A stretch of 64,000 nt of DNA from Sipunculus nudus (Eukaryota > Annelida > Sipuncula > Golfingiida > Sipunculidae). Of this stretch, positions 14,609-26,200 are shown one piece after another (the first letter of the stretch is position 1; every line of letters begins with the position of its first letter). Position numbers and translations under genes: made by a program. The DNA lies in NCBI GenBank assembly GCA_026874595.1, contig CM049317.1:60360618-60424617 (forward strand). Reading direction: 5' to 3'. Under the pieces are notes generated by a model. It saw nothing but the letters and a program-made list of their open reading frames with translations, made no database searches and was not told the origin of the DNA.

Positions 14609-17600
14609 CATTATGGATGGATGAGATAAACTAATAAGAGGTGATCCACTGATCCATGGCCTATCAATCATCACATTCTATGTGTACCCTTTACACAACC
14701 AACTCTTCTTCCAGGACTGGCATCTATATTCACTGTCACCTTGTTTATGAAGGACATTTATCTGATATTACCATGATTTATGTGACACACAATTTCCATT
14801 CTCAATTATCTGATCATGTTTACTTATATGAAATGTACAGGGAAAGAGCAACTAATGAGCTATGCTCCTGCTCAATCCCAAAAATTTTTTTTACCAAGAT
14901 GAATGTTATATTAGTCTGATTTCAATAAAATATTCACAACAAGACAATCTGTATCAAAATTGAGAATCACCAAATTTTATAAATTTTATCAGTTTAAATA
15001 CTGCACAATTTAATTTGGGAACCGGTGACAATCCACTACCATTGTAAACTACACAATTCGTCCTTAAATTTATCCCACTGTGTTGGAGCCAACTTCCTGG
15101 ACCAATCCTCACATGCATCACTAGCACCAATACAGGTTTAATGTCAATAATAGTGAGGTATGATGTAAACTTGCGGAGCCACTGTCCCCCCCCCCCCCCA
15201 AAAAAAAAGACAGATCCACCCTTAATTTAGCAAATTATCTGATACAAAGTCATAATTCATCGCAGGAAACCTGATGCATGAATGGTAATGTAACTATGCT
15301 ATATTTTGACTTGTTGGCTTTCACATATGGAAACTGGATCTGATTAGCCAGGCAGGACTGATAGTATCCTGTCTGATGGAAAGAAATCATGTTGAAAGAC
15401 TCAGAACCTAAACTGATCTCTGCAAAAAGTGACAAAGTAGATAAAGGGTCTTAATGTTCTGGTTAATGGACATTATTAAAATAGACATTATTTGCTTCCA
15501 GAGTGGCAAACATATATATGACTACCACTTTGAGTTCACTCATTTCTTCGGTATTGCTGAACAATATCACAATCACAGAAAATGGAAAAGAGAGAGTTCC
15601 TCAAGCAAGGGCCCACTGTATCACAGAAAAAAAGAAACAATTTCCATGCTGCATAGGCCTCCTATCTGCAGCTGGCCCTTCACCTGGACCCCTTTGACAC
15701 TAAGGTACTGGATGGACAGGAATCCATCTTGAAGTTAGCACTGCACCAACTTGTGCTCAGACTCCAGCTGAGTTAAGAATTTGAACATACAACAATTTAT
15801 TCACAACCATGTGGGAGTGATGGGACCTTTCTGTTGTACCATGCTTCTTCACTATAACTGCATTCATCATTACCTTTGCCCCTTTAGTCCTTTTGAAAAG
15901 ACAATGACCTATTTCTTGGATAGGTCAAGCACCACTGGATGATGGGCTCTAAACATATAAAATAAACAAGTAAATACAACAGACACCAGTAAATGTTTTT
16001 CAAAATGATAAAAGTTAGGAAAACTTCAATTAAGTTCAATATTTATAAATATTTCATTACTGTATTTACATTACACTTGTAACAGATTTATTTAACAAAC
16101 AAGGGGTATTGTTAAACCTACAACTGTTGAATTCTTTAAACTAAATTTGCAACTGGGGGGAAGGGGGATAAATTTATCAAATATCAATATGATAATTATT
16201 TTCAAAAGAATATTAATGGTTTAAGTACCAATTCAATAATACACAAGATTACAGCTTGCTTTTTGACATTCACAATAGAAATCTTGAAAGCACAGACTCA
16301 ACCTGAGTAAGTTCTTAAATGAAAATATAAGCTCTGGTGGTGTCTTCATTAAAAAGTATCACCAAAAAATTACCTATGTGTAAAGCACATCACAACATTT
16401 GGTAACTGAAAACATTGAAAATAAAATGCTGCATTTCTTATCCATTAATCAGCATAAGGTTACAGTGTTAGAAAACAATTCAAACACTTGATCCAATTTC
16501 AAATGAACTGGGAGGCCTTGAACTTGTAGAATATGATAAGAGACACTTCTAAGAACAAATCAAATGACATTTACACTGAATTTGAAATGTGCATATAGCA
16601 TACATGCTTTATTATTGGGAATTTGAACCATACAACAGTAGTGAAATGAGCTCCAAAAAATTTGAAAACCTATTAGTCGGGGGTATTAAAATCAATTTGA
16701 TTTCTGGTTGTCTTAATCAAATGAAACTAATAACCAAATTCATCTAAATTGGCTGAGTCTACAGACTTAATTCCTGAGATTCTGTTATTTACAATGAAAG
16801 TTTATCTGCCATATTTGGCATACACATGCATATAAATCTAAATTTGCAACATACACATTAAATAATCTGGAACTGGACACACCACATTTTACCTTATAAC
16901 ATTTACTTGAGAAAATATGTGTGATTGTTCACAACATAACTCATGCAATCATTAATGGAATCTCATGAAATGTTCAGGGCATTTTGGGAATGGGCAAATG
17001 AAGAAGACCCCCCCCCCCCACCACCATCAGGTTGGGTTAGAGAAACTGGAAGAAGTAAATCAGTCCAAGTCTGAAAAGGACAAGGGGGTGCAACATGAAG
17101 ATACTCTGAGGACAGCATCCAGGCGAGAATCTGTTTGTGGTGAGTCTAGTGCCAAGGGTCGTGTACATGGGCAAGGTTTATAGTGGAATAATGGTTTTTT
17201 TTTTGCATAAATTAATGATTATGGTCTTTTGTGTGTGTGTGTGTGTGTGTGGGGGGGGGGGGGAGAGTGGGCACATGGCAGATAGGGAACCTCAATGTAC
17301 CTTTCCTCAGCCCAAGCTATAGCACAAGTGTGCCCTTCAGAGACTAAACTGAAAATCAGGGCACGTGCTTCCCCTTGTCAAGCAACTCTGATAGGTTACC
17401 GTGTCCAAAAATATAACAATGTAGTATTGGGAATCGGTTGCAATTTCATAATCAAACTTCAGCAAAAACTGGTTGACCTCCACCAAACAATAATCAAAAT
17501 TAATTGGTTATTTAGGAGAACAAGATTTCTGACAATATATAGACCTGGACATAATCTCAAATGATATACATGCCATCGCATTTGCTGATACAAGTGTAAG

Positions 17601-20283
17601 AAATTCAATCTCTATTAATATGTGTTTAGTGGCGCAAGATATATGCACAAATGGTACACCAAGACCTTTATGGAGTCTGTTCACATGAAATAATTGAAAG
17701 CATACATTTCTACATTAAAACCTCAGTCCTAAGTTCTGTGCAAAACTTTGTTAAGGAGTATGCCGGTATGGCTCTGCAAGATTGATGATCTGGATCATGT
17801 TGCACCAAGCGACCAACCATCAATTATGGTTGATTAGCAGCCCATCACTGCTTCACTGAGTAAATCCATTATAAAAATATTTTGCCCCATATATTGAGAA
17901 TTCAGTGCTGGCAGGAAAAGTCTAACAACCTTGTATAAGGTTATAAATTTATAAGTTGCATACGGCTGTAGAAACTGTACCATATCTGCAGTCTCACCAG
18001 TCTGTCATCAGCAGGTTGGAAATCAGGGAATGTTCACATTGCTCCTTCTCCACCGGGTTCTTGATATCTTCTGGTTGTAACAGGACAATACCTCATTTTC
18101 TTTGCAGCAAGTGCCCAAACTTTGGACACATTGATCATTTGACAGTAATTTTTGTCTAAATAGTCTAAAATTTGTAATAATAATAAATAAGGGTTATTTG
18201 GTGTCTTCATGCTACACAAGGGACATGTACCCAAATGTATTTGAACAGTTCTGTCCCACCATCTGTAGGTAAACTCACCATATACCACTGTAGCACTCGC
18301 ACCCTGTTGGTCAAGTGGTATAAACTAGCTAGCACAGGGCAATTTCATCCCTCTGAGTCTCTATGACCAGCACACTGGCTGTCAGAGTGCCTTCACATCC
18401 TTCAACGAGGACCAAACTGTAAGGCTCTATGAGGTAACAAATATGGCCTACAAGTACACTGTTAACTGAAATAAACCAGACTAATTGTTAGCTTTATTAT
18501 TGTACTTTCTATCAACACCCAAGATGAGCAAGAAATATTTCGGTTTAATTCAGTATATTGGTAAATCCCTCTCCATGTGTGTTGAATTTTTTACTTCATA
18601 AATAAAAACATGGTTAGTATGGGTTACTGGATGGCAGCCAACTTGTATACCATACAGGAAATGACTCATTATCATAGAGACAGAGTTTCAGTTTGGGTTG
18701 TGAGTTCACATGCATTCTTGTGTGTTATACATCATTCTTAGCCAAATGTTCAGATAATTGGCTGTTCACCATGATATGAATGCAACATGATGGAAGACCA
18801 CTGCAATGCATTCCTCAGTATGACTTGTATCACGACTCAAGTGAGGCTTACTGGTCAGCCCAATGTAAGTGCCTCCTCAGTCATGAACTCAAGGCTATGA
18901 CCAGCAAAGGTAAAGCTTTGTGTATGTAGTCTTATTTTTGGAATAATCTTAAAGTGGTTTATTGGCACATGTATATTAAACTTGTAAATACTAAAATAGT
19001 CTTTCTACTTGATCCAAGGATGGACTTGACTCCAATCCAGGGATTGAGCTCTACAACACTGGTATCATGTCTATACAATTGTATGTCAATCTCTTGACTA
19101 ATTCAACACAAAGCTGAATGACTCCGGTTACTCCATCATTCAGCCTCAACTTCTGTGTTTATGTAGCGCCATAGGCACAGGGCTGTCAACATGGTATCAG
19201 AAGGCTGGCTAGCAGCAAAGGACCGTAAGTTTGTTCCCTTGGTTTTAAGACAAAGCAGCTACTACAATTGGCAATAGTGCATGTGTTATACAAAATGGTT
19301 ATTTACCTGTTGGCAATGGCAGCTCTGTTGTTGATATAATCCATTAATTAATAATCCAGTAAGTGACTACAATCCAGACTGAGACTGGTAAGATAAGAGG
19401 TTAAGATCGTAGCATAGTGAAGCTTAACCTCTAATTTAATTGGAGTATCCCTTGACAATGGCAACTGGCAGTTCCTATGAACCTCTTCCAGCCTTAATTA
19501 TGGGGGTAAGATGATATCCCGCCAAATATGTTACTAAATACCAATGCCTGTTCTCAGACTGTAATTAAATTTCACCCGTGTAAATTTCTTAATTAAAATA
19601 AATATACTTGGTAGATTTTATACTGACTTAGTTTTTAAATTTAAATGACAGACACCAGTTTTACGCATAAACAGCAAATATATAAAATGTATATAATCCA
19701 TAATGAATAAAATAATTAGATTTAGGTTTACATGCACTGATTGATGACTTCACTTAAGAATGTACACATTAATAACCATGACGTATCTTTCACTTTCAGT
19801 CTGAATAAGCATTGTAAATTTGTTATTTGTGGCCAAGTTACACAGGTTTGACATAATTTTGCAGTCCCTACAGGGTTCAGTGGTTATCCTAACTGGGAAC
19901 CATGAACAATATTTGCAGATGTCACAGAAAAGTACCCTCCAACCTTTCCTGTCACAGAGAACTGTCAGTGACACTGACACTAGTGACAGTGTCACTATAG
20001 TATCAGCCTGCCTCCACAGTGGACCAAAAGTACACGCATGAACGTGTACAAGAACGTGCTTGTATCATTTCCTTCTACACCACACTGGTCAAATGTATTT
20101 ACCCATGACCATGTAGCTATTATAATGACCCAGTTTTGCAATAATATCACGATACTTGTTTACAGCTTCACTTCCACTGAACCCCTGTATGACACAGTTG
20201 TTTCATGTTCAAGTAATCAAGACAGTTCAAGTCAACATAAGTACGGATCCATACATAAACCCAGGTCCAAGCGTGTTCCTTAC
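14609..20283. other. Intronic DNA with simple repeats, no gene seen
   Basis: Contains C/A homopolymers at about 15185-15208, a C-run at 17009-17020, and a (GT)n tract with following G-run at 17231-17263. A hAT-like fragment beginning TATTGGGAATCGGTTGC at about 17427 matches 32840. No coding exon with family similarity was found. Confidence 0.45.
17231..17263 (+). repeat. (GT)10 followed by a 13-G homopolymer
   Basis: Twenty bases of GT repeat run directly into an uninterrupted G tract. Likely length-polymorphic and error-prone in sequencing. Confidence 0.95.
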
Positions 20284-20610
20284 CTCAGAGATATCCTTCA
20301 CCGCCTCTTAAGACCATCCGTTTCCTAAGATTTTGAGATCTGTGGTTTACCTCCGGTAAATTTAAGATTTCAGAGAGAATTACTCCAGGATTTTTCCCAG
20401 TGTCATGGTGAGGTTTTCGACCAGACGATATCAGCCAACAGTTCATCCGGGTACTCAACATCAGTACACCTGCCCCAATAACCCGACCGCGACCTTGTCC
20501 CAGTATAGCGGCCTACAAATTATGCAATTTTATCAATTGTTTTACGTAATCATTTTCCCTTTTCATATTTTCTTGTTCACAGCTCCCGGTTTAAGACGTC
20601 GCGTGTCAAT
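20284..20610 (-). other. SPOP: Candidate untranslated first exon of SPOP
   Basis: Inference. A near-perfect minus-strand donor (CTCTGAG|gtaagg, gt at 20282-20283) closes a stretch that is clearly richer in CpG than the surrounding DNA and lies just inside a promoter-like region. SPOP needs an upstream exon because the acceptor before its first coding exon implies a split 5' UTR. The upper boundary (start site) is a guess. If correct, the SPOP first intron is about 18.5 kb. Confidence 0.4.
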
Positions 20611-20613
20611 CTT

Positions 20614-20621
20614 TGACGTCA
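20614..20621. promoter_or_regulatory. Consensus CRE (CREB/ATF site)
   Basis: Perfect palindrome TGACGTCA, the full cAMP response element, within the CpG-richer segment; a GACGTCG half-match lies about 20 bp upstream. Confidence 0.6.
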
Positions 20622-20648
20622 TTTCAAAATCAAAGTTCGAGACTATAT

Positions 20649-20658
20649 GTCACGTGAC
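20649..20658. promoter_or_regulatory. USF/CLEAR-type E-box GTCACGTGAC
   Basis: Perfect ten-base palindrome that is the preferred site of USF and MiT/TFE bHLH-ZIP factors, 28 bp from the CRE. Confidence 0.6.
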
Positions 20659-20659
20659 A

Positions 20660-20729
20660 TTGCAAATCATGTGACCACATCAAAATATTATGTTTATTAT
20701 GACAGGCGGACGTTCCTTTTTTCTGGTAG
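20660..20729 (+). other. Candidate untranslated first exon of RUNDC3
   Basis: Inference. A donor GTAG|gtaaat follows the promoter-like segment and there is no ATG before it. The first RUNDC3 coding exon begins with a strong acceptor and 77 nt of 5' UTR, so an upstream non-coding exon must exist. Start position is unknown and another location is possible. Confidence 0.3.
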
Positions 20730-20730
20730 G

Positions 20731-21090
20731 TAAATGGGATGCACATGAAAAATGTTGGATTGTATGTGCTCTGTGAATGATTTTGTACAAATACTTTCTG
20801 ATAATTTGCTTCAAAATACTAATGTATGACATGCAAGATGGTATTGAATTAGAACATTGGTTTTTATACTGAATGAAAAAAATCTGGATCTTGCTATGTT
20901 GATTTCATATAATAATGGAGATATATTGTCTTATTGATACTTTTCACTGTAAAAAAATATATGCTTATGTATTTCCACTGCAAGTGCTTTTTACACTTTT
21001 ATGTCACAAAGACCTGTAAAAATATTAAGACAACACAGTTATTCAGTGTATAGACAACCAAACATACAGGCTATGTACAAATACTGCACA

Positions 21091-21158
<68 letters not shown>

Positions 21159-23144
21159 ACTTCATATATATTATTGTTCATTGAGGAAACAGTTGTCCTT
21201 CAAAACATTTCCTGTTCCATTTTCAGGGTTTTAATAACAATTGCGAGTTATTTAATAGTGGATAGTACCCCTCTGAGAACACCCAGTATGATTCCTAACA
21301 CTGTCCATACATGCCAGTGAAATGAAAAAAAAAATCACTAAACAAAATCTCAGAGCATTAGGTAAACTTCATGTATTCAATGGACCTTTAGGATTATTGC
21401 CACCTAGAAGGCTCAGAGAAACTAAAAGAATGACAATTCTCCATCAGGAAAATAATTGCGCTGTCAGTGACTGCATGGGTATTTTAATAAAAAAACCTAT
21501 AGGCAAAAATGCTGACTTGAAATTCAGCTTAATTTTATATAATTTAGACTCAAGAAGTGTAAGTTTTACAGCTCTTAACAGAAAAACTGCCTTAATTATG
21601 TCTCAAAGGAAAACTCCCAACACATTTATTTTTAAGCAGATACTTGTTTAGGCCTAAGGCTTGCAGATGTTATGTACAAGTATCATAAATTTTTTTTTAA
21701 TGTAATACAATATAATTTTCTATGTGTCAAGGTACCAAGGTGCCATAGTATTTAATATCTCTAGATCGCTAATAAATTGTTTTTCAATAGCTCACTCAGT
21801 AGTTAGCATAATGATGTAATTATTTTAATATGTTTCAATTTGTTAACTTCAATATTTTTCCAAGAAAAATTGCAGTATTTTGTTAACTGCAAATATGAAA
21901 CGTTTGTGTGCATGTGATGTTCAAATGGGACACTATCCACCACTGATGATGGGGAAATGATTTAAATATTAAACTTATATACTGGTGTTTCTGTGTGTAT
22001 TAAAAAAAGACATATATTAATAAATGAGTAATCATTATGCAACCATTCTTTTGGGCCAAAATGAACTGATCACTAATTGCTTTTTCATGGGTGCTATACT
22101 GTTGATTATCTAGTCAGACCAATCAGTTGACAGATCTCAGAGGGCCTTTGTTATGTAATGGGTTGACTGGGTTATGTAATAAAAAAACCTACTGAGATTA
22201 AAGGAAATTACTTGATAGCTTTGATATACCTCTGTGTAATGAAGTGCAATAGGTGTCTAGTAGTGATGGTAGTAGATCCCGGCACCATAAAGTTCCAGGA
22301 ACAAACCCTGCTCAAAAGCATAACAGTTTAATGTCAATAGAACCCCAATGATTCACTCTCATGTCATTAATATTGACAGGACTTTGTGATTATTTTTTGT
22401 CCCTTGAATATAAATACAAAATTCCAAAAAGTTTAATTATAGCATATTATTCTTATTATTAGGTCACATTCTTCCTCATTAAAGAGTAAGTGCCGCAAAA
22501 AGGTCTGGGACATATCCTTTGAATTGTGTATTTACTAAGGTTACACAAAAAAGGAAATTGTCATAAAAAAACCCTTTGTGAATAAGACACCATGCCTGCG
22601 TATATGAACAGTAATTTATTCTATGACAATGGCATCTTGCATATATTGTGCCTGTAACACCAATATTAGCACACATTGTATGTTTCCAATAATTCTAAGA
22701 TTGATAATTTAAATAATATCAATTCTTTGTTATATAAATTTATGCATGAAGAAATTTCACCTGTTTGATATTCCCTTAGCTTCTCATGCAATTGTTAAAA
22801 TCTTAAGTACATATTAGGCATGAAGGATCCAGCATTTTGGAAAGGGGATGGAGGGTCCAACCCAGGAAGTCTAATACGAAAACCTGAATAAATGTCCCCA
22901 TATCCAGAAAAACTGCACTTGTTACACTTGTCAAGAAAATATTTCTTATCTTGTCTTAAGAAAATTAAGATAAATTTTCTTGAAGATTTCTTTTCAGAAG
23001 AAAATTTTTCTTGTCAAGAAATTTTATCTTTACAAGAAAAATTTTGTTTGCAGTGCAACAGATAACATTTGTAAAGGTTAAAGCCAGTTTTGACAGCATG
23101 ACTTGCACTATGTTGTATAATTCTCTTCTTTTTTTTTCTTTCAG
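20731..23144 (+). other. RUNDC3 first intron (inferred), no gene seen
   Basis: Contains the long (TA)n tract at 21094-21150, a short copy of the G-rich repeat at 22830-22900, and a cluster of TTTTCTTG/CAAGAAAA inverted motifs at 22930-23045 close to the exon. No recognised coding exon. Confidence 0.45.
21094..21159. repeat. (TA)n microsatellite with CACACACA tail
   Basis: About 28 uninterrupted TA units followed by a short CA run. Translated open frames here are artefacts (I-Y-I-Y runs). Confidence 0.97.
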
Positions 23145-23280
23145 ATCAGTCCCGCCATGTGATTGCACTGATCCAACTTAATTCCTGAGGCAATCTGAGG
23201 TGTTTATTCTTTGCACAAGAAATGGAGGAGGTTCCTTTGAATGTGCAGATTCAGCAGAGGAATCTGTTATATGTCTGCAG
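23145..23280 (+). CDS. RUNDC3: RUNDC3 first coding exon (UTR 23145-23221, ATG at 23222)
   Basis: A strong pyrimidine tract and TTTCAG acceptor, 77 nt of 5' UTR, then 19 codons and two bases (M-E-E-V-P-L to L-Y-V-C, Ser20 split), donor CAG|gtagac. R-N-L-L-Y-V-C corresponds to the conserved start of the RUN domain. Confidence 0.9.
23157..23162 (+). promoter_or_regulatory. Minimal start-stop upstream ORF (ATGTGA) in the RUNDC3 5' UTR
   Basis: Thirteen bases into the exon, an ATG with a good context (CCCGCCATG, G at -3) is followed at once by TGA. It lies 60 nt before the main start codon and is the only upstream ATG in this exon. Start-stop elements are known to stall ribosomes and lower translation of the main frame; a role here is inference. 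Confidence 0.6.
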
Positions 23281-26200
23281 GTAGACACAGAAGGCTGTTA
23301 TTCTGAAATCTTATTAACATTTTTAGCACTACCACCATCTATGGGACAGTGATATAAATATTTCAAGAATTTATTCGGGGCTATTGAAATTTCAAAACAT
23401 TTCATGCAGCTTGAAATGAAAGTAATGGTTGCCACAGTTAAATTCTTGTGTCTTCTCTATTTGTTCGTTTAAAAAACCTCAGACTGTTAATTAATCTCAT
23501 ACCTCATACATAAGTAATTATTATTTTATTTAATATTTACTTTATTATTTATATCACAGGGGCAGATCCAGGATTTAGGAAAAGGGGGGGTCCAACCAAG
23601 GAGGACTAATGATAATCCTTAAAAAAAAGGTCATCAGGTCTGGAAAAGGGGGGGGGGGGTCCAGGCCGCAAAATTTCATCTAAAACCCTTTAAAAAAGGT
23701 TGCTTCAGGTGAAAAAGGGGGGTTTGCACCCCCTGGACCTGCTTCAGTATCATACCTGATGGTAACATGACTAGACCTTCTCATGAGACTTCACTGAAAT
23801 GCTCATGTTTGGTCTTTATAACTGTGGAGAATGTCAATTATGTCCTAAGGGGGGTCCATAATTTCCTGTATTTTTTTTTTGCTATTGGGATATTGCAGCC
23901 CCATCTACAATAATTATGCTACACTGTATCCAGTGGTTGAACTTCTGTTGTATACATTTGGAATTAAAACCGGTTTTCAGGTGCAAAATAATAACAGTAA
24001 TAGGTCATATTTTAATAAACAGTTATTTTCGTATTCTAAATTAAACCTTTATATAATTACTCATAATTTACATCCTCATGATCAATTACAAGTAAAAAAT
24101 ATGTGTTGTTTCTCATTTCCTACATGCTGTCTACCTCCTGTTTTCCACAGTTTGGCTGTTAAGGCAATGATAGACAAGGCCTGTAAAGAAAGTGTAGTGG
24201 AAGAGAACTGCCATGAGCTTTACAATCTTCTGGCTGTGATTGAACATATATTGATGTTCCAGATCAGACGTGAGTATATTTAGATGAAAAAAAATTACTG
24301 TATTTCCTTGATCAGACACTGGGTCTTAAATAGTCACCCGCCTTATTCATTTGCAGAGGCAAAACAATATATCTAAAAAGTAAACACCTGTCTAAAAAAT
24401 AAGTTAAATAGAAGCAGGGCTCGAAAAATGCCTATTTGCACTATCTGAGACAGGCAAACATGTGCACTGAAAGGCAATTTTCATTTTCCACTAATCCGTT
24501 GGAATGATGAATACAGATGTTTTCCACATCAGTAGCTGATATGTTGGAACAAACATGACTCAAAAACGAAACATTTTACAGGTGGTGCTTCATCGACTCA
24601 ATATATTTACCTATAATATTCAGTTCTCTTTACATGCAAGTGTGTATGTAGGATGGCATGTTAGATGCAGAATCAGGTGTACACTGGTTAAGTGTGACTG
24701 AAAGCTTGATATGATGATAGGATGCATCTTTTGTGGAAAGGCAAATTTTTCTGCAAAAGGCAAACCTGTTATAATGCCTTTCTGATGGAATGGTGAAAAT
24801 TTCAAAGTATTACAAACTCTGAAAGAAGCCTACCTTGTTTAGACCCCAGTTAAAAGCGGGGTCTGAATAAATAAATGCCCGGGCATCTGATAAAGGAAAT
24901 GCGGTACTTGTACTTATGACTAAATAAATGAGAGCTTTAAATTAGAGCCAGAATTTGCTGACAGTTGTTTTTGGACGCCATTAAAAAAAAGTAAATGCAT
25001 GTGTTTAAGGCGCTCAGATCAGCTGACATCTGGTATAACATTACAATGAATGTACGTGTTTTCTGCAATTTTGCATTTAACACAATAAAAAACTTGGTGT
25101 GTGGATATTTGCTCTCATGTAAATGTTTATGTATACTGTAGATTCAGATAATATCGTGGGCTTAAAATTTCGTGGTTTTTGTACAAAACGCATATCGTGG
25201 GGTATTTGAATTCGTGGAAAGACAAAGAAAACTTAAGAAATTTATGGTTTTTAATACCTCCATGTACGCAAGGAAGACGAGCCCGATGTACACAGGTGGT
25301 TTGGCTCAGATGCTTATCGCACGGTGCGCCTGTACCGCGGTCAATCAGGTCAGTGTTGAACAAGCATGCTCCGCCCGACGCGAGCCTAACAAAGAATTAA
25401 TCAGCCGTGACCGACACGTGCCGGGCGATACATCGGCTGTTAGTTGTAACACCCGATACATCGGCTATCAGTTATAACACCCGATCACACCAAGTTAACA
25501 GAAAACGTAAATCATCACTTGACCGGAGGAAAAAAATTAACGGGACCGTCCACATGAAGGTTTTTAACTTTTTTTATCTAGGCGGTAGTCACATGTGGCG
25601 CCTGTAAATCCCTGACGGGGCGGTGAGACGAGACACGGTTCGTTCGTCATTCATCATGTCAGCTAAATTTGGAGATTATAAAGAAATAATTTGCCTAATA
25701 GTATTCGGTGGCGCTTACTTACGCTAACATATATATGTATCACTATCGGCAATATTCGGAAAAAGTACCGCCTTATTCGGAATAAGTGCTCTTTCGCGTC
25801 CCGCAGTAATCGCGGTAATGCAAATGAGTTTACACGGCCCTTGTCTTTTGGACCAATAGGTAGCGTTAGTCTCGTTTAATATCTATAAAGAAGGTTGAAA
25901 AGGCCGGTTCCGAAAATGCCGTGCCTCGGTAGCTATGGTTACGAACATTGGAACTTGTGTACCGTTCTTGGCGTGTCAGAACTACCGTTTTGCTCGACAG
26001 AAATGTGGTATTGTTCTTGAATTTTTCATCTGAAATGCTGATATGAGGAAAATACGTTTTCAGTTTAAATTATACTTTGATATTGTTTTATTGTTAAGAT
26101 ATCAGGGGCCGTGTTCGTACGATATTAGGGGAAATAATTTAATTGACAAAAGAATATTTATAAATCCCGTATTTTATAGTAATTTACGAAAAGCAATTCA

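Larger units (their letters stand above)
20600..20730. promoter_or_regulatory. Candidate bidirectional promoter between SPOP (-) and RUNDC3 (+)
   Basis: A CpG-richer island in AT-rich DNA holds a full CRE (TGACGTCA, 20614-20621), the palindromic E-box GTCACGTGAC (20649-20658) and a nearby CATGTGAC. Minus-strand and plus-strand donors lie on either side (20283 and 20730), as expected for divergent first exons. There is no TATA box at a sensible distance. Transcription initiation itself cannot be seen in the sequence. Confidence 0.45.

Noticed and set aside
18290-18420. tRNA-like box A (TTGGTCAAGTGGTA)
   Set aside because: No box B or stem pairing at the right distance.
21001-21234. Plus-strand frame with Y-I-Y-I repeats
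   Set aside because: Translation of the (TA)n microsatellite.
23879-24283. 134-codon open frame as a single-exon gene
   Set aside because: Only its last third matches RUNDC3 and that part is bounded exactly by AG and GT; the rest is intron.
25172-25477. 101-codon frame in the CpG-rich element as a captured gene
   Set aside because: Overlapping frames of similar length on both strands, no known domain, and no start context; CpG-rich composition explains the openness.
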